DNA of 5,949 bases from Planctomycetota bacterium (GCA_003644295.1 QNBZ01000092.1:1-5949), one strand, 5' to 3'. Positions 1-5,909 are shown, counted from the first letter of the stretch. Made by a program: numbers and translations. Notes: generated from the sequence alone by a model not told the origin.

Positions 1-481
1 TGCAAATTGCGGCGCCAGTTATTTTTCGATTATTTATCTGGGGCTTTTAAGCGGCTTTTGTATGGCGATTCGGCTCGACTTTGGCCCCTGGGTGTTATTG
101 ATGTTTGTAGCTGTCGTAAAATTCGCTGATATAGGAGCTTATACAGCAGGAAAACTTTTTGGTTCACACAAATTTTCGCCTAAAATCAGTCCCGGAAAGA
201 CATGGGAAGGGATGGCCGGCGCAGTTGCAATGGCAATTATAGTTGCTGTTATCTTTGCTGTTGTTTGTGATATAATGGTTTGGCCGCTGGCGGCAGTCTT
301 CGGTTTTTGTTTTGCGTTTATAGGCCAGTTCGGCGATTTGGCCGAGTCTATGTTGAAGCGGGATGCCGAGCGGAAAGATTCGGCAGACAATGTACCGGGC
401 TTCGGCGGAATACTGGACATAGTTGATTCGCCGCTGCTGGCGGCGCCGTTTGCATATCTGTTCTTTATGTTTACGAAGTGA
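1..481 (+). CDS. cdsA: Phosphatidate cytidylyltransferase (CDP-diglyceride synthase), C-terminal part, cut by left edge
   Basis: The reading frame is open from base 2 to a TGA at 479-481, giving about 159 residues with no start in the window; the ATG at 62 is probably an internal Met. CdsA makes CDP-diacylglycerol from CTP and phosphatidic acid in the cytoplasmic membrane, the entry to bacterial phospholipid synthesis. Visible family marks are the FADIGAY segment, the KISPGKTWEG segment, several hydrophobic helices, and near the C-terminus a form of the CdsA signature: SMLKRDAERKDS, then PGFGGILDIVDS, then a last hydrophobic helix. Compared with the classical signature (P-x-H-G-G-x-x-D-R-x-D), the His is replaced by Phe and the Arg by Ile, while both Asp residues thought to bind metal remain. 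I recall similar PG-x-GG-x-LD forms in Planctomycetota. The family identity is secure; the upstream half is not visible. Confidence 0.93.
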   Translation, partial: ANCGASYFSIIYLGLLSGFCMAIRLDFGPWVLLMFVAVVKFADIGAYTAGKLFGSHKFSPKISPGKTWEGMAGAVAMAIIVAVIFAVVCDIMVWPLAAVFGFCFAFIGQFGDLAESMLKRDAERKDSADNVPGFGGILDIVDSPLLAAPFAYLFFMFTK

Positions 482-482
482 G

Positions 483-568
483 CTAAAGTTAGAAGTGGAT
501 TAGAGATTAGTGAATTAGTTACCAATTAACTAATCAATCAATTCACCAATCAACTTTTTTAACTTTAG
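483..568. repeat. Intergenic imperfect inverted repeat between cdsA and phoH
   Basis: Almost the whole 111-nt gap can fold back on itself. The outer arms CTAAAGTTA (483-491) and TAACTTTAG (560-568) are perfectly complementary. Further in, GTGAATT (510-516) faces AATTCAC (540-546), and TTAGTT (515-520) faces AACTAA (528-533) around a short loop. The sequence is made of recurring words such as ATTAG, AATTA and AATCA. It starts two bases after the cdsA stop and ends 24 bases before the phoH start. It could act as a weak terminator for cdsA (a T-run lies at 555-560), as an mRNA processing or stabilising structure, or be a copy of a dispersed genomic repeat. The pairing is visible; the function is not. 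Confidence 0.6.
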
Positions 569-579
569 TTCATTTATAC

Positions 580-595
580 GAGAGAGATAAAATTG
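580..595 (+). promoter_or_regulatory. Ribosome binding site deciding the TTG start of phoH
   Basis: A purine run GAGAGAG at 580-586 lies six bases before TTG (593-595). The nearest in-frame stop upstream is TAG at 566-568, and no ATG or GTG lies between it and 593, so TTG is the best-supported start. The match to a Shine-Dalgarno is only partial. Confidence 0.55.
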
Positions 596-1525
596 GAAGT
601 TGCTATACAATTAGATTCGGTTCCAAGGAAACTTGAGTTATTTGGGCCTGCCGACAGCAACCTTCGCCTTTTGCGTCGGGCTTTGGGCGTTCGGCTCACC
701 GCACGCCAGGCAGATTTAATAATCATCGGCGAAGAAAAAAATGTGAACATTGCCGTACAAGTTATCGACAAAATGCAAAAACGCCTGATAAAGCACGGCT
801 CACTCACCGCTGACGATGTAACGTTTTTCTTAAATCAAAGCGATTTATCTTCGACTATCGGAACTGGCGAGGCCATTGCCGTCTATTCCCGCAAGATGGT
901 TTCGCCGACCACGAAGGGGCAGTTAAAGTACATCGAAACGATGTTGAACAACGACCTTACCTTTTGCATAGGCCCGGCCGGAACCGGCAAAACGTACCTG
1001 GCCGTCGCCATTGCCGTCTCAATGCTTAAAAAGAATCAAATCAGGAGAATCGTACTTGCCCGTCCGGCTGTCGAAGCCGGCGAAAAACTCGGCTTCCTGC
1101 CAGGAGATATACAGGCGAAGGTGAACCCGTATCTTCGTCCGCTCTTTGACGCTCTCGAAGATATGATGGATTTTAAGCAGATGAAAAAATTTATTGAACT
1201 GGATATTATCGAAATCATTCCTCTTGCATTTATGCGCGGCAGAACATTAAATGAAGCTGTCATTATTTGCGACGAAGCTCAGAATACTTTACCTCTACAA
1301 ATGTTAATGGTACTGACAAGGTTGGGCCGCGGCTCAAAAATGATAATAACCGGTGATATAACGCAGACTGACCTTGGCGTCGGCCAAAAAAGTGGAATGG
1401 TCGAGGCGATAGAGATGCTTCGGCAAATCAAAGGGATAGGAGTTGTGGAATTGACACAGGGAGATATTGTACGGCATCACTTGGTTCAGGACATCGTGCA
1501 GGCATACAAAAAGCCCAAAACGTAG
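593..1525 (+). CDS. phoH: PhoH family P-loop ATPase (PhoH/YbeZ-like)
   Basis: The product is a 310-residue cytoplasmic protein, close to the usual length of PhoH-like (YbeZ) proteins. The N-terminal part (about 14-65) has the LFGPADSNLRLLRRALGVRL segment typical of the family, a KH-like small domain. The ATPase core follows, with Walker A GPAGTGKT at 127-134, the LARPAVEAGEKLGFLPGD segment at 155-172, Walker B VIICDEAQN at 223-231, TGD at 253-255 (sensor-like), and a C-terminal DIVRHHLVQDIV at 291-302. In other bacteria this protein partners with YbeY and is linked to rRNA maturation and RNA metabolism; its precise biochemical task is not settled. All ATPase motifs are intact. The start is TTG with a purine-rich leader. 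The gene lies upstream of pgpH and ybeY, the order seen in Firmicutes, which supports a functional link with ybeY here. Confidence 0.95.
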   Translation: MEVAIQLDSVPRKLELFGPADSNLRLLRRALGVRLTARQADLIIIGEEKNVNIAVQVIDKMQKRLIKHGSLTADDVTFFLNQSDLSSTIGTGEAIAVYSRKMVSPTTKGQLKYIETMLNNDLTFCIGPAGTGKTYLAVAIAVSMLKKNQIRRIVLARPAVEAGEKLGFLPGDIQAKVNPYLRPLFDALEDMMDFKQMKKFIELDIIEIIPLAFMRGRTLNEAVIICDEAQNTLPLQMLMVLTRLGRGSKMIITGDITQTDLGVGQKSGMVEAIEMLRQIKGIGVVELTQGDIVRHHLVQDIVQAYKKPKT

Positions 1526-1543
1526 AGCGAAAAACGAAGGAAC

Positions 1544-1632
1544 AGGCACAAAGGAGCAAAGACATAGAGGCACAAAGCTCGCCTCGGCTGGTAAAATTGT
1601 TTTGTTCCTTTGCCACTTTGTACCTTTGTCCC
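1544..1632. repeat. Intergenic CACAAAG-type direct and inverted repeats
   Basis: The 174-nt gap between phoH and pgpH holds an exact 10-bp direct repeat AGGCACAAAG at 1544-1553 and 1568-1577. It also holds an inverted relation: GGCACAAAGGAGCAAAG (1545-1561) matches the complement of CTTTGTACCTTTGTCCC (1616-1632) at 14 of 17 positions. The first arm is purine-rich and the second pyrimidine-rich, so a long imperfect stem of about 85-90 nt is possible. A short open frame across 1467-1649 is explained by this low-complexity sequence and by overlap with phoH, so I do not call it a gene. A dispersed repeat family is the likeliest reading; a processing or termination structure is the alternative. 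Confidence 0.6.
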
Positions 1633-1639
1633 TTCTTTG

Positions 1640-1699
1640 TTATTTTTGAATTTTGAATTATAACTTTTAGCTTTTAACTTTAACTTTTTAATTTTAATA
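1640..1699. repeat. AT-rich tail of short repeats leading into pgpH
   Basis: The 60 bases before the pgpH ATG are almost pure A/T. They contain TTTTGAA twice in tandem (near 1644-1657) and successive AACTTTTA, TTTTAACTTT and AACTTTTTAA words. No Shine-Dalgarno sequence is visible, so translation of pgpH would depend on an unstructured A/U-rich leader or on coupling. The tract could also contain a promoter, but no convincing -35/-10 pair stands out. Confidence 0.5.
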
Positions 1700-3244
1700 A
1701 TGTGGTTTTTGAAAAAAACTGGCTCACGAAGAAATCAGGTACGCAGGAATATAGCTGCTGAGCGATTCTCGAAAATAAGTCGGTTCGTAAACCCCGACAT
1801 TGTCAGCTCGGTATTGTTGGAGCTGCTTTTCGTTGTTCTCTGTGTTCCAATTCTATCATTCGAACTGTTCCAGAAGGCCCAGTATCCCGAACTGATAGCG
1901 GTAACTGGCATAGTGGTCCTGATTTCCCTGGCTATTGGTTTCTACATACATCATTTCCAAAAGCGAGTAGTCAAGAACCATACCAGGGCGCTGGCGTTGG
2001 CAGGTTTGTTCATTTTATTGTTGGCTATAACCAAACTTGGAGTATTACTGATGGGTCAGCCCTCGTGGGCTACCGGAACCGCCGTTACGGCGGCCATTAT
2101 TTTGACAATCGCTTACGACCAGCGTTTTGCAATAGGTATGAGTATATTTTATTGTCTGTTTGCCTGTTTTGCCGCTGGGCAGGGTGCTGTTATTCCTGCG
2201 CAAGCTGGAATCGACTTGTTTTTGATAATGGCTGCCGCCAGCTTTACCTGCTGCTTTTCATTGAGGGAAATTCGGACAAGAATGAAGCTGCTTGAGGTCA
2301 GCGCACTGGCAGCGACGATAGTATTTATGACGGCGCTTGCTTTGGGCTTTTTAGACAGAGCCCAAATCCATTCTTTCCGGCCTTGCACGCTTGCCGAGCT
2401 CTTTGGTAATGCCGGCTTACACGCCATCGCCACTTTCATCGCGGGGCTTCTTATTCAAAGTTTGTTGCCACTGATAGAAAGAGCTTTCAGAATAGCGACG
2501 AGTATGACGCTGCTGGACTATAGTGATGCGAATCAGCCGTTATTGAAACGGCTTGCTATGGAGGCACCCGGCACATTCAGCCACAGCTTGCTGGTAGGTT
2601 CTATTGCCGAGGCCGCCGCTGAAGCGATTGGCCGAAACGGCCTTCTGTGCAGAGTAGGCGCCTACTATCACGACATCGGGAAAATCAACAAGCCCGGCTA
2701 TTTTGTCGAAAACCAGATGGGCCAGACCAGTCGCCATAAAGAGCTTTCGCCTGCGATGAGTCAGTTGATTATCATAGGCCACGTCAAAGACGGAATAGAA
2801 ATGGCTAGGGAATATGCCTTGCCGGCTGTGCTTCGACAATTCATTGAAACGCACCACGGAACTACATTGGTTGAATATTTTTACAATGAGGCTAGAAAAA
2901 ACTCAAGATTAAAAAATGTTGATGAACCTTCCGAAAGTGAGTTTAGGTATGCTGGCCCGAAGCCGCGAACAAAGGAAGCGGCTATCGTGATGTTGGCTGA
3001 TGCTGTGGAAGGAGCCGCCAGGGCGCTGCCAGAGGTAACGCCGACAAAGATAGAAGCTCTCGTGCATAATATGGCTATGAAACGTTTGCAGGATGGTCAA
3101 TTTGATGAGTGCGATATATCCCTGCGTGAGCTAAGCCAGATAGAGTCAAGTATTTCAAAAACACTTGCGGCGCACTATCACGGCAGAATAGCATATCCGA
3201 ATTCGCCGGATGCGCTGCAGGAAACATCAACATCTGAAACTTGA
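1700..3244 (+). CDS. pgpH: PgpH/YqfF-type membrane HD-domain phosphodiesterase, without the extracytoplasmic HDED domain
   Basis: The product has 514 residues, against roughly 700-800 for typical PgpH proteins. By eye it has a basic N-terminus, then about eight hydrophobic segments (near 36-56, 65-84, 97-118, 124-139, 142-165, 170-187, 199-218 and 238-260), then a cytoplasmic HD domain. The HD domain keeps the full set of metal-binding residues: H295 in GTFSHSLLVG, H324-D325 in YYHDIGK, H361 in IIGHVKDG, H385-H386 in ETHHGT and D434 in MLADAVEG. In Listeria and Bacillus, PgpH hydrolyses c-di-AMP to pApA and its large extracytoplasmic domain lies between the first helix and the other seven. 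Here those helices are separated by only about eight residues (57-64), so that sensor domain is absent. Its position between phoH and ybeY matches yqfF. Substrate specificity for c-di-AMP is inferred from the family. ATG at 1700 is the first start after the in-frame TAA at 1661. Confidence 0.9.
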   Translation: MWFLKKTGSRRNQVRRNIAAERFSKISRFVNPDIVSSVLLELLFVVLCVPILSFELFQKAQYPELIAVTGIVVLISLAIGFYIHHFQKRVVKNHTRALALAGLFILLLAITKLGVLLMGQPSWATGTAVTAAIILTIAYDQRFAIGMSIFYCLFACFAAGQGAVIPAQAGIDLFLIMAAASFTCCFSLREIRTRMKLLEVSALAATIVFMTALALGFLDRAQIHSFRPCTLAELFGNAGLHAIATFIAGLLIQSLLPLIERAFRIATSMTLLDYSDANQPLLKRLAMEAPGTFSHSLLVGSIAEAAAEAIGRNGLLCRVGAYYHDIGKINKPGYFVENQMGQTSRHKELSPAMSQLIIIGHVKDGIEMAREYALPAVLRQFIETHHGTTLVEYFYNEARKNSRLKNVDEPSESEFRYAGPKPRTKEAAIVMLADAVEGAARALPEVTPTKIEALVHNMAMKRLQDGQFDECDISLRELSQIESSISKTLAAHYHGRIAYPNSPDALQETSTSET

Positions 3245-3249
3245 GAATT

Positions 3250-3705
3250 ATGATAGTGGTTCAAATTGCCAAGAATTTCAAGGACATAGAGGTCCGCCTG
3301 CCTGATATCGAAAAACTTGTCAAAACCGTCTGCAATCGCTTCAAGATATCAGAGGCAACGATTAGTATCGTAGTAACAGGCGACACTGAAATCCGCAAAT
3401 TGAATAAACGGTTTTTGAATCGCAACCGTAGTACCGATTGCCTGAGTTTTGACCTGTCGGACGATGACGCAGACCCCGAAAAATCATTCGAGCTGGTCGT
3501 TAATGCCGAAATGGCAATCAGAGAAGCAAAGATAAGGGGCCATTCAAGTCAGGCGGAACTGGCGCTCTATATAACGCACGGCTTGCTGCACAACCTCGGA
3601 TTCAACGATTCTCAACAAGCACAGGCGAAAAAAATGCACGATACCGAAGATGAAATTTTAACACAACTCGGCTATGGTTTGGTGTATAATAAAAATAGCG
3701 AATAG
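3250..3705 (+). CDS. ybeY: Endoribonuclease YbeY (rRNA maturation factor)
   Basis: From ATG 3250 the protein has 151 residues, the normal YbeY length, and begins MIVVQIAKNF, which fits the family N-terminus. A TTG at 3241 would add three residues and overlap the pgpH stop by 4 nt; neither start has a strong ribosome binding site. YbeY is a zinc-dependent RNase acting with the ribosome in 16S rRNA 3'-end maturation and quality control. Family marks are STDCLSF at 61-67 (the usual PTDVLSF) and the metal motif HGLLHNLGFND at 110-120, with H110 and H114 as ligands. The usual third His is Asp (D120), as I recall also for some Bacteroidetes YbeY (GYKD form). The Arg corresponding to E. coli R59 appears to be Leu. 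The gene follows pgpH by five bases and precedes a CorC-like gene, both known YbeY contexts. Confidence 0.93.
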   Translation: MIVVQIAKNFKDIEVRLPDIEKLVKTVCNRFKISEATISIVVTGDTEIRKLNKRFLNRNRSTDCLSFDLSDDDADPEKSFELVVNAEMAIREAKIRGHSSQAELALYITHGLLHNLGFNDSQQAQAKKMHDTEDEILTQLGYGLVYNKNSE

Positions 3706-3737
3706 GAAAAAACTATACGCCAAATGCTGTACATATT

Positions 3738-3753
3738 GAAAGGGTATTAAGTG
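3738..3753 (+). promoter_or_regulatory. Ribosome binding site deciding the GTG start of the CorC-like gene
   Basis: GAAAGGG at 3738-3744 is a good Shine-Dalgarno match, six bases before GTG at 3751. It supports GTG over internal Met codons, and starting there keeps the first membrane helix complete. Confidence 0.65.
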
Positions 3754-5037
3754 AGTTATACTGGCTGGGCGGTGTTGCTAATTTGCCTTCTTACCGGCGG
3801 AACATTGTTTTTTTCTGTTCACAACATTGCCCTGAGAACATTTTCACTCATAAAATTACAGGAAGCGTTCAAGGCGGTGAACATGGAAAAGCATGCTGAC
3901 TTGCTCGTAGAAAACACCGAGAAGCTGGTTTTAACCTGCGCACTGTATCGGCTTGTCATCAATGCGTGCATATTGCTGTTGTTACTGACGGCCTTTGTTG
4001 CCGCAGGCGGCGCTAAACCACAGTTCACCGATTACCTGTTCACGTTCATCATTGCGGCGGCTATATTCTCGGTATTTTGCCTTGCAATTCCTCACGCCTG
4101 GGCCAAATACGCAGGCGAAAAAATCCTGAGCCGAACATACAAACTGCTGATGTTCTTTGCCGCTGTTGCTTGGCCGGTTCTTTATATCCTTCGATTATAT
4201 GATGGCCTTGTTCGCCGACTTGCCGGCGTTACTGAAACAACACTTGAAGAGGACAGAGAAGAAAAGCAGGAAGAATTTTTAACCGGCCTTGAGCAGCACA
4301 AAATGGAGGGGGCCGTCGATGAGGAGCAGCAGCAGATGATTGAGAACGTACTGGGGTTAAGCGACACTACCGCTGATGAAATTATGACTCCGCGCACCGA
4401 TATTGTAGCTGTCGAGGTCAACTCTGATTTGCAGACTGTTTTGAAAACCATCAATACTGCTGGCCATACTCGTGTCCCGGTGTATGAGGAAAATATAGAC
4501 AACATAGTCGGCTTTATTTATGCCAAAGACCTTTTAACTGAAATCGGCAGAGACCCGGCAGATTTCAAATTGCGGGATAAATTAAGGCGGGCTTATTTTG
4601 TTCCTGAAACAAAACCATTAAGAATTCTCCTTCACGAGTTTCAAAATAAGAAATTGCATATAGCCGTAGTGCTTGACGAATATGGCGGAACGGCCGGCAT
4701 TGTTACGCTGGAGGACATCCTCGAAGAGCTTGTCGGTGAGATAGCCGATGAATACGAGAAAACCCAACCCGCATCCATAAAGAAAATCGACCGGAACATC
4801 ATCGAAGTTGATGCGAGAACCTACATTGACGATGCTAACGACCAGTTCAAGCTGGGTTTGCCCGAGGACGAAGACTACGACACTATAGGTGGCTTTGTCT
4901 TCTCATATCTGGGTTACATCCCGAAAACCGGCGTTCATTTCGATTACGAGAACCTGAAATTTACCATAATCTCCGCCGAAGCCAGAAGGGTGAAGCAGAT
5001 ACGAATTCAGAAAACTTCCGAGCGGCAACAATGCTGA
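3751..5037 (+). CDS. CorC/HlyC-family protein: DUF21 (CNNM) membrane domain, CBS pair, CorC_HlyC domain
   Basis: The product has 428 residues, normal for this family (often annotated hemolysin, TlyC or CorC). Four hydrophobic segments (near 6-28, 58-82, 96-116 and 132-150) form the membrane domain. A charged linker (165-190) leads to VDEEQQQMIENVLGLSD. CBS1 spans about 206-265 (EIMTPRTDIVAV ... GHTRVPVYEENIDNIVGF) and CBS2 about 275-335, with the classic VVLDEYGGTAGIVTLEDILEELVGEI. The CorC_HlyC domain is at 340-422 (DTIGGFVFSYLGYIPKTG). The family is linked to Mg2+ efflux or resistance, with adenine nucleotides binding the CBS pair. The cytoplasmic half is textbook, but the membrane half lacks the usual SExAL and GExxPK marks (here HNIAL at 24-28 and LAIPH at 111-115). 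Its place after ybeY matches ybeX in Proteobacteria. Transport function is uncertain. Confidence 0.92.
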   Translation: MSYTGWAVLLICLLTGGTLFFSVHNIALRTFSLIKLQEAFKAVNMEKHADLLVENTEKLVLTCALYRLVINACILLLLLTAFVAAGGAKPQFTDYLFTFIIAAAIFSVFCLAIPHAWAKYAGEKILSRTYKLLMFFAAVAWPVLYILRLYDGLVRRLAGVTETTLEEDREEKQEEFLTGLEQHKMEGAVDEEQQQMIENVLGLSDTTADEIMTPRTDIVAVEVNSDLQTVLKTINTAGHTRVPVYEENIDNIVGFIYAKDLLTEIGRDPADFKLRDKLRRAYFVPETKPLRILLHEFQNKKLHIAVVLDEYGGTAGIVTLEDILEELVGEIADEYEKTQPASIKKIDRNIIEVDARTYIDDANDQFKLGLPEDEDYDTIGGFVFSYLGYIPKTGVHFDYENLKFTIISAEARRVKQIRIQKTSERQQC

Positions 5038-5753
5038 ACAAAGACACGGCTATATGCATACGGGCTGTTGATTATTCCGAAACGTCGCAGGTCGTAACGT
5101 TTTTTACCAGGGCGGCTGGTAAAATCAGCGTCATCGCCAAGGGTTCAAAGCGTCCCAAATCAGCGTTCGACGGCCCTATCGAGATACTCTCTTATGGCGA
5201 AATCGTCTTTTCCAATTCAACCGGAGAAAAACTTGCAATCCTAACGGAGTTCCAGCAGCAACCGGCCTTTACAAATCTTACCGGTGATTTTTTCGCCTTG
5301 AACTGTGCCTTTTTCGCTGCCGAGCTTGTCGATAAGTTCACAAATGATTACGACCCACACCCGCAGCTTTTTGATAGCTTCCTGCAATTCTTAAAGGGTG
5401 CGCGAGCAGCGATTTCTCTGCTGATATTATTCCAGTTGACACTGCTCAAAGAAGTTGGCTTACAGCCGGTACTTAATGCCTGCGTGAACTGCAAAACGAG
5501 ATACAAGCGACGAGCGACGAGCGACGAATTTTATTTCAGCAGTTCCGCCAACGGTCTGGTTTGCAGAGATTGCGAAGCCGGTTTCCCTGACAGAATCAGG
5601 ATAAGTGCAAAAGCGGCTGATTGTTTAAGCGATCTGAAACTATTCGCTGACGCTGATGGAGAAACGTTGAATGAGATTGAGAAGATTTTAATTTACCACT
5701 TTACCGAACTTTTGCACCACAGGCCGAAAATGGCAAAGTATGTATTGTTATAA
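5031..5753 (+). CDS. recO: DNA repair protein RecO
   Basis: The product has 240 residues, the usual RecO length. RecO binds single-stranded DNA and, with RecR, loads RecA onto SSB-coated gaps and anneals complementary strands. The N-terminal OB fold (about 1-80) shows the family pattern RAVDYSETSQVVTFFTRAAGKISVIAKGSKRPKS. A helical region follows (85-148). The zinc element has C151-x2-C154 and C178-x2-C181, and the C-terminal helix ends YHFTELLHHRPKMAKYVL. The gene overlaps the CorC-like gene by 7 nt (ATG 5031 before TGA 5035-5037), which points to coupled translation. Between the two cysteine pairs lies a loop of 23 residues that includes a segment encoded by three tandem 7-bp repeats (K159 to E166). 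In Firmicutes era precedes recO; here era is absent from the window. Confidence 0.94.
   Translation: MLNKDTAICIRAVDYSETSQVVTFFTRAAGKISVIAKGSKRPKSAFDGPIEILSYGEIVFSNSTGEKLAILTEFQQQPAFTNLTGDFFALNCAFFAAELVDKFTNDYDPHPQLFDSFLQFLKGARAAISLLILFQLTLLKEVGLQPVLNACVNCKTRYKRRATSDEFYFSSSANGLVCRDCEAGFPDRIRISAKAADCLSDLKLFADADGETLNEIEKILIYHFTELLHHRPKMAKYVLL
5507..5527 (+). repeat. Three tandem 7-bp repeats (GCGACGA) inside recO
   Basis: GCGACGA occurs three times back to back at 5507-5513, 5514-5520 and 5521-5527, with a related ACGAG just upstream at 5496-5500. Because seven is not a multiple of three, the copies are read in three different frames and encode K-R-R-A-T-S-D-E in the loop between the zinc cysteine pairs. 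Gain or loss of one copy would shift the recO frame before the last two cysteines. Confidence 0.85.
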
Positions 5754-5790
5754 TAATTCAAGTTAATTCAGGCCGGTATTTTTTATGGCA

Positions 5791-5830
5791 AACCCAACCC
5801 CCCGAATAAATCTGGGGCTAAGGAAGGGGT
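5791..5830. repeat. C-run/G-run hairpin between recO and the IS
   Basis: A C-rich stretch (5793-5803) is followed by a G-rich one (5814-5829). CCCC at 5800-5803 can pair with GGGG at 5814-5817, with a G-T wobble next to it, around GAATAAATCT; an outer ACCC (5792-5795) can pair with GGGT (5827-5830). No T-run follows, so it is not a standard intrinsic terminator. It may be a dispersed small palindrome or flanking material at the IS end. Confidence 0.4.
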
Positions 5831-5840
5831 ACAAACCGAT

Positions 5841-5879
5841 AACATAGGTTACAGATTATGCTAAGGACATGGGTAACAG
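5841..5879. repeat. Paired direct repeats near the IS left end
   Basis: AACATAGGTTACAG (5841-5854) and GACATGGGTAACAG (5866-5879) match at 11 of 14 positions with a 25-bp period. Similar paired motifs near the ends of IS481-type elements are familiar to me from bacterial genomes and could be transposase binding sites. The second copy overlaps the predicted -35 box of the transposase promoter. The exact left end of the element and any target duplication cannot be fixed from one end. Confidence 0.5.
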
Positions 5880-5893
5880 TTGTTAGTTATAAT
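5864..5893 (+). promoter_or_regulatory. Predicted sigma-70-type promoter of the transposase gene
   Basis: A perfect -10 box TATAAT lies at 5888-5893. A -35-like AGGACA (four of six matches to TTGACA) lies at 5864-5869 with an 18-bp spacer. Transcription would start near 5900-5902, about 15 bases before the transposase ATG, giving a very short leader. Confidence 0.55.
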
Positions 5894-5895
5894 TG

Positions 5896-5909
5896 CCTCC
5901 GAAAGGAGG
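5896..5909 (+). promoter_or_regulatory. Hairpin hiding the transposase Shine-Dalgarno
   Basis: CCTCC (5896-5900), GAAA (5901-5904) and GGAGG (5905-5909) form a 5-bp GC-rich stem with a GNRA-type tetraloop; a G-U pair (5895/5910) can extend it. The 3' arm is the core of the strong Shine-Dalgarno AAAGGAGGT (5902-5910), five bases before the ATG at 5916. In an RNA carrying both arms the ribosome site would be masked. The predicted start point of the local promoter falls at the end of the 5' arm, so the element's own transcript would lack that arm. Confidence 0.6.

Noticed and set aside
62..481. ATG at 62 as the true start of a short separate gene
   Set aside because: The same frame is open to base 2, and the upstream residues form a hydrophobic segment expected inside CdsA; no ribosome site precedes 62.
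139..525. 128-codon antisense frame over cdsA
   Set aside because: The + strand frame carries clear CdsA motifs; the antisense translation has no recognisable domain.
483..568. CRISPR-like array in the cdsA-phoH gap
   Set aside because: The repeated words are very short, irregularly spaced and arranged as an inverted repeat, with no constant repeat or spacer length.
1467..1649. 60-codon open frame on + strand across the end of phoH and the following gap
   Set aside because: Its first third overlaps phoH in another frame and the rest is low-complexity repeat; no ribosome site or recognisable protein.
2149..2857. Long open frames on the - strand inside pgpH
   Set aside because: They are antisense shadows of a strongly conserved coding frame and resemble no known protein.
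4182..4505. 107-codon antisense frame rich in Ser/Val over the CorC-like gene
   Set aside because: The composition is the expected antisense of an acidic, Glu/Asp-rich segment, so it is a shadow.
5754..5790. Possible terminator after recO (GGCCGG followed by a T-run near 5779-5784)
   Set aside because: GGCCGG has no separate complementary arm and loop, so no stable stem precedes the T-run.
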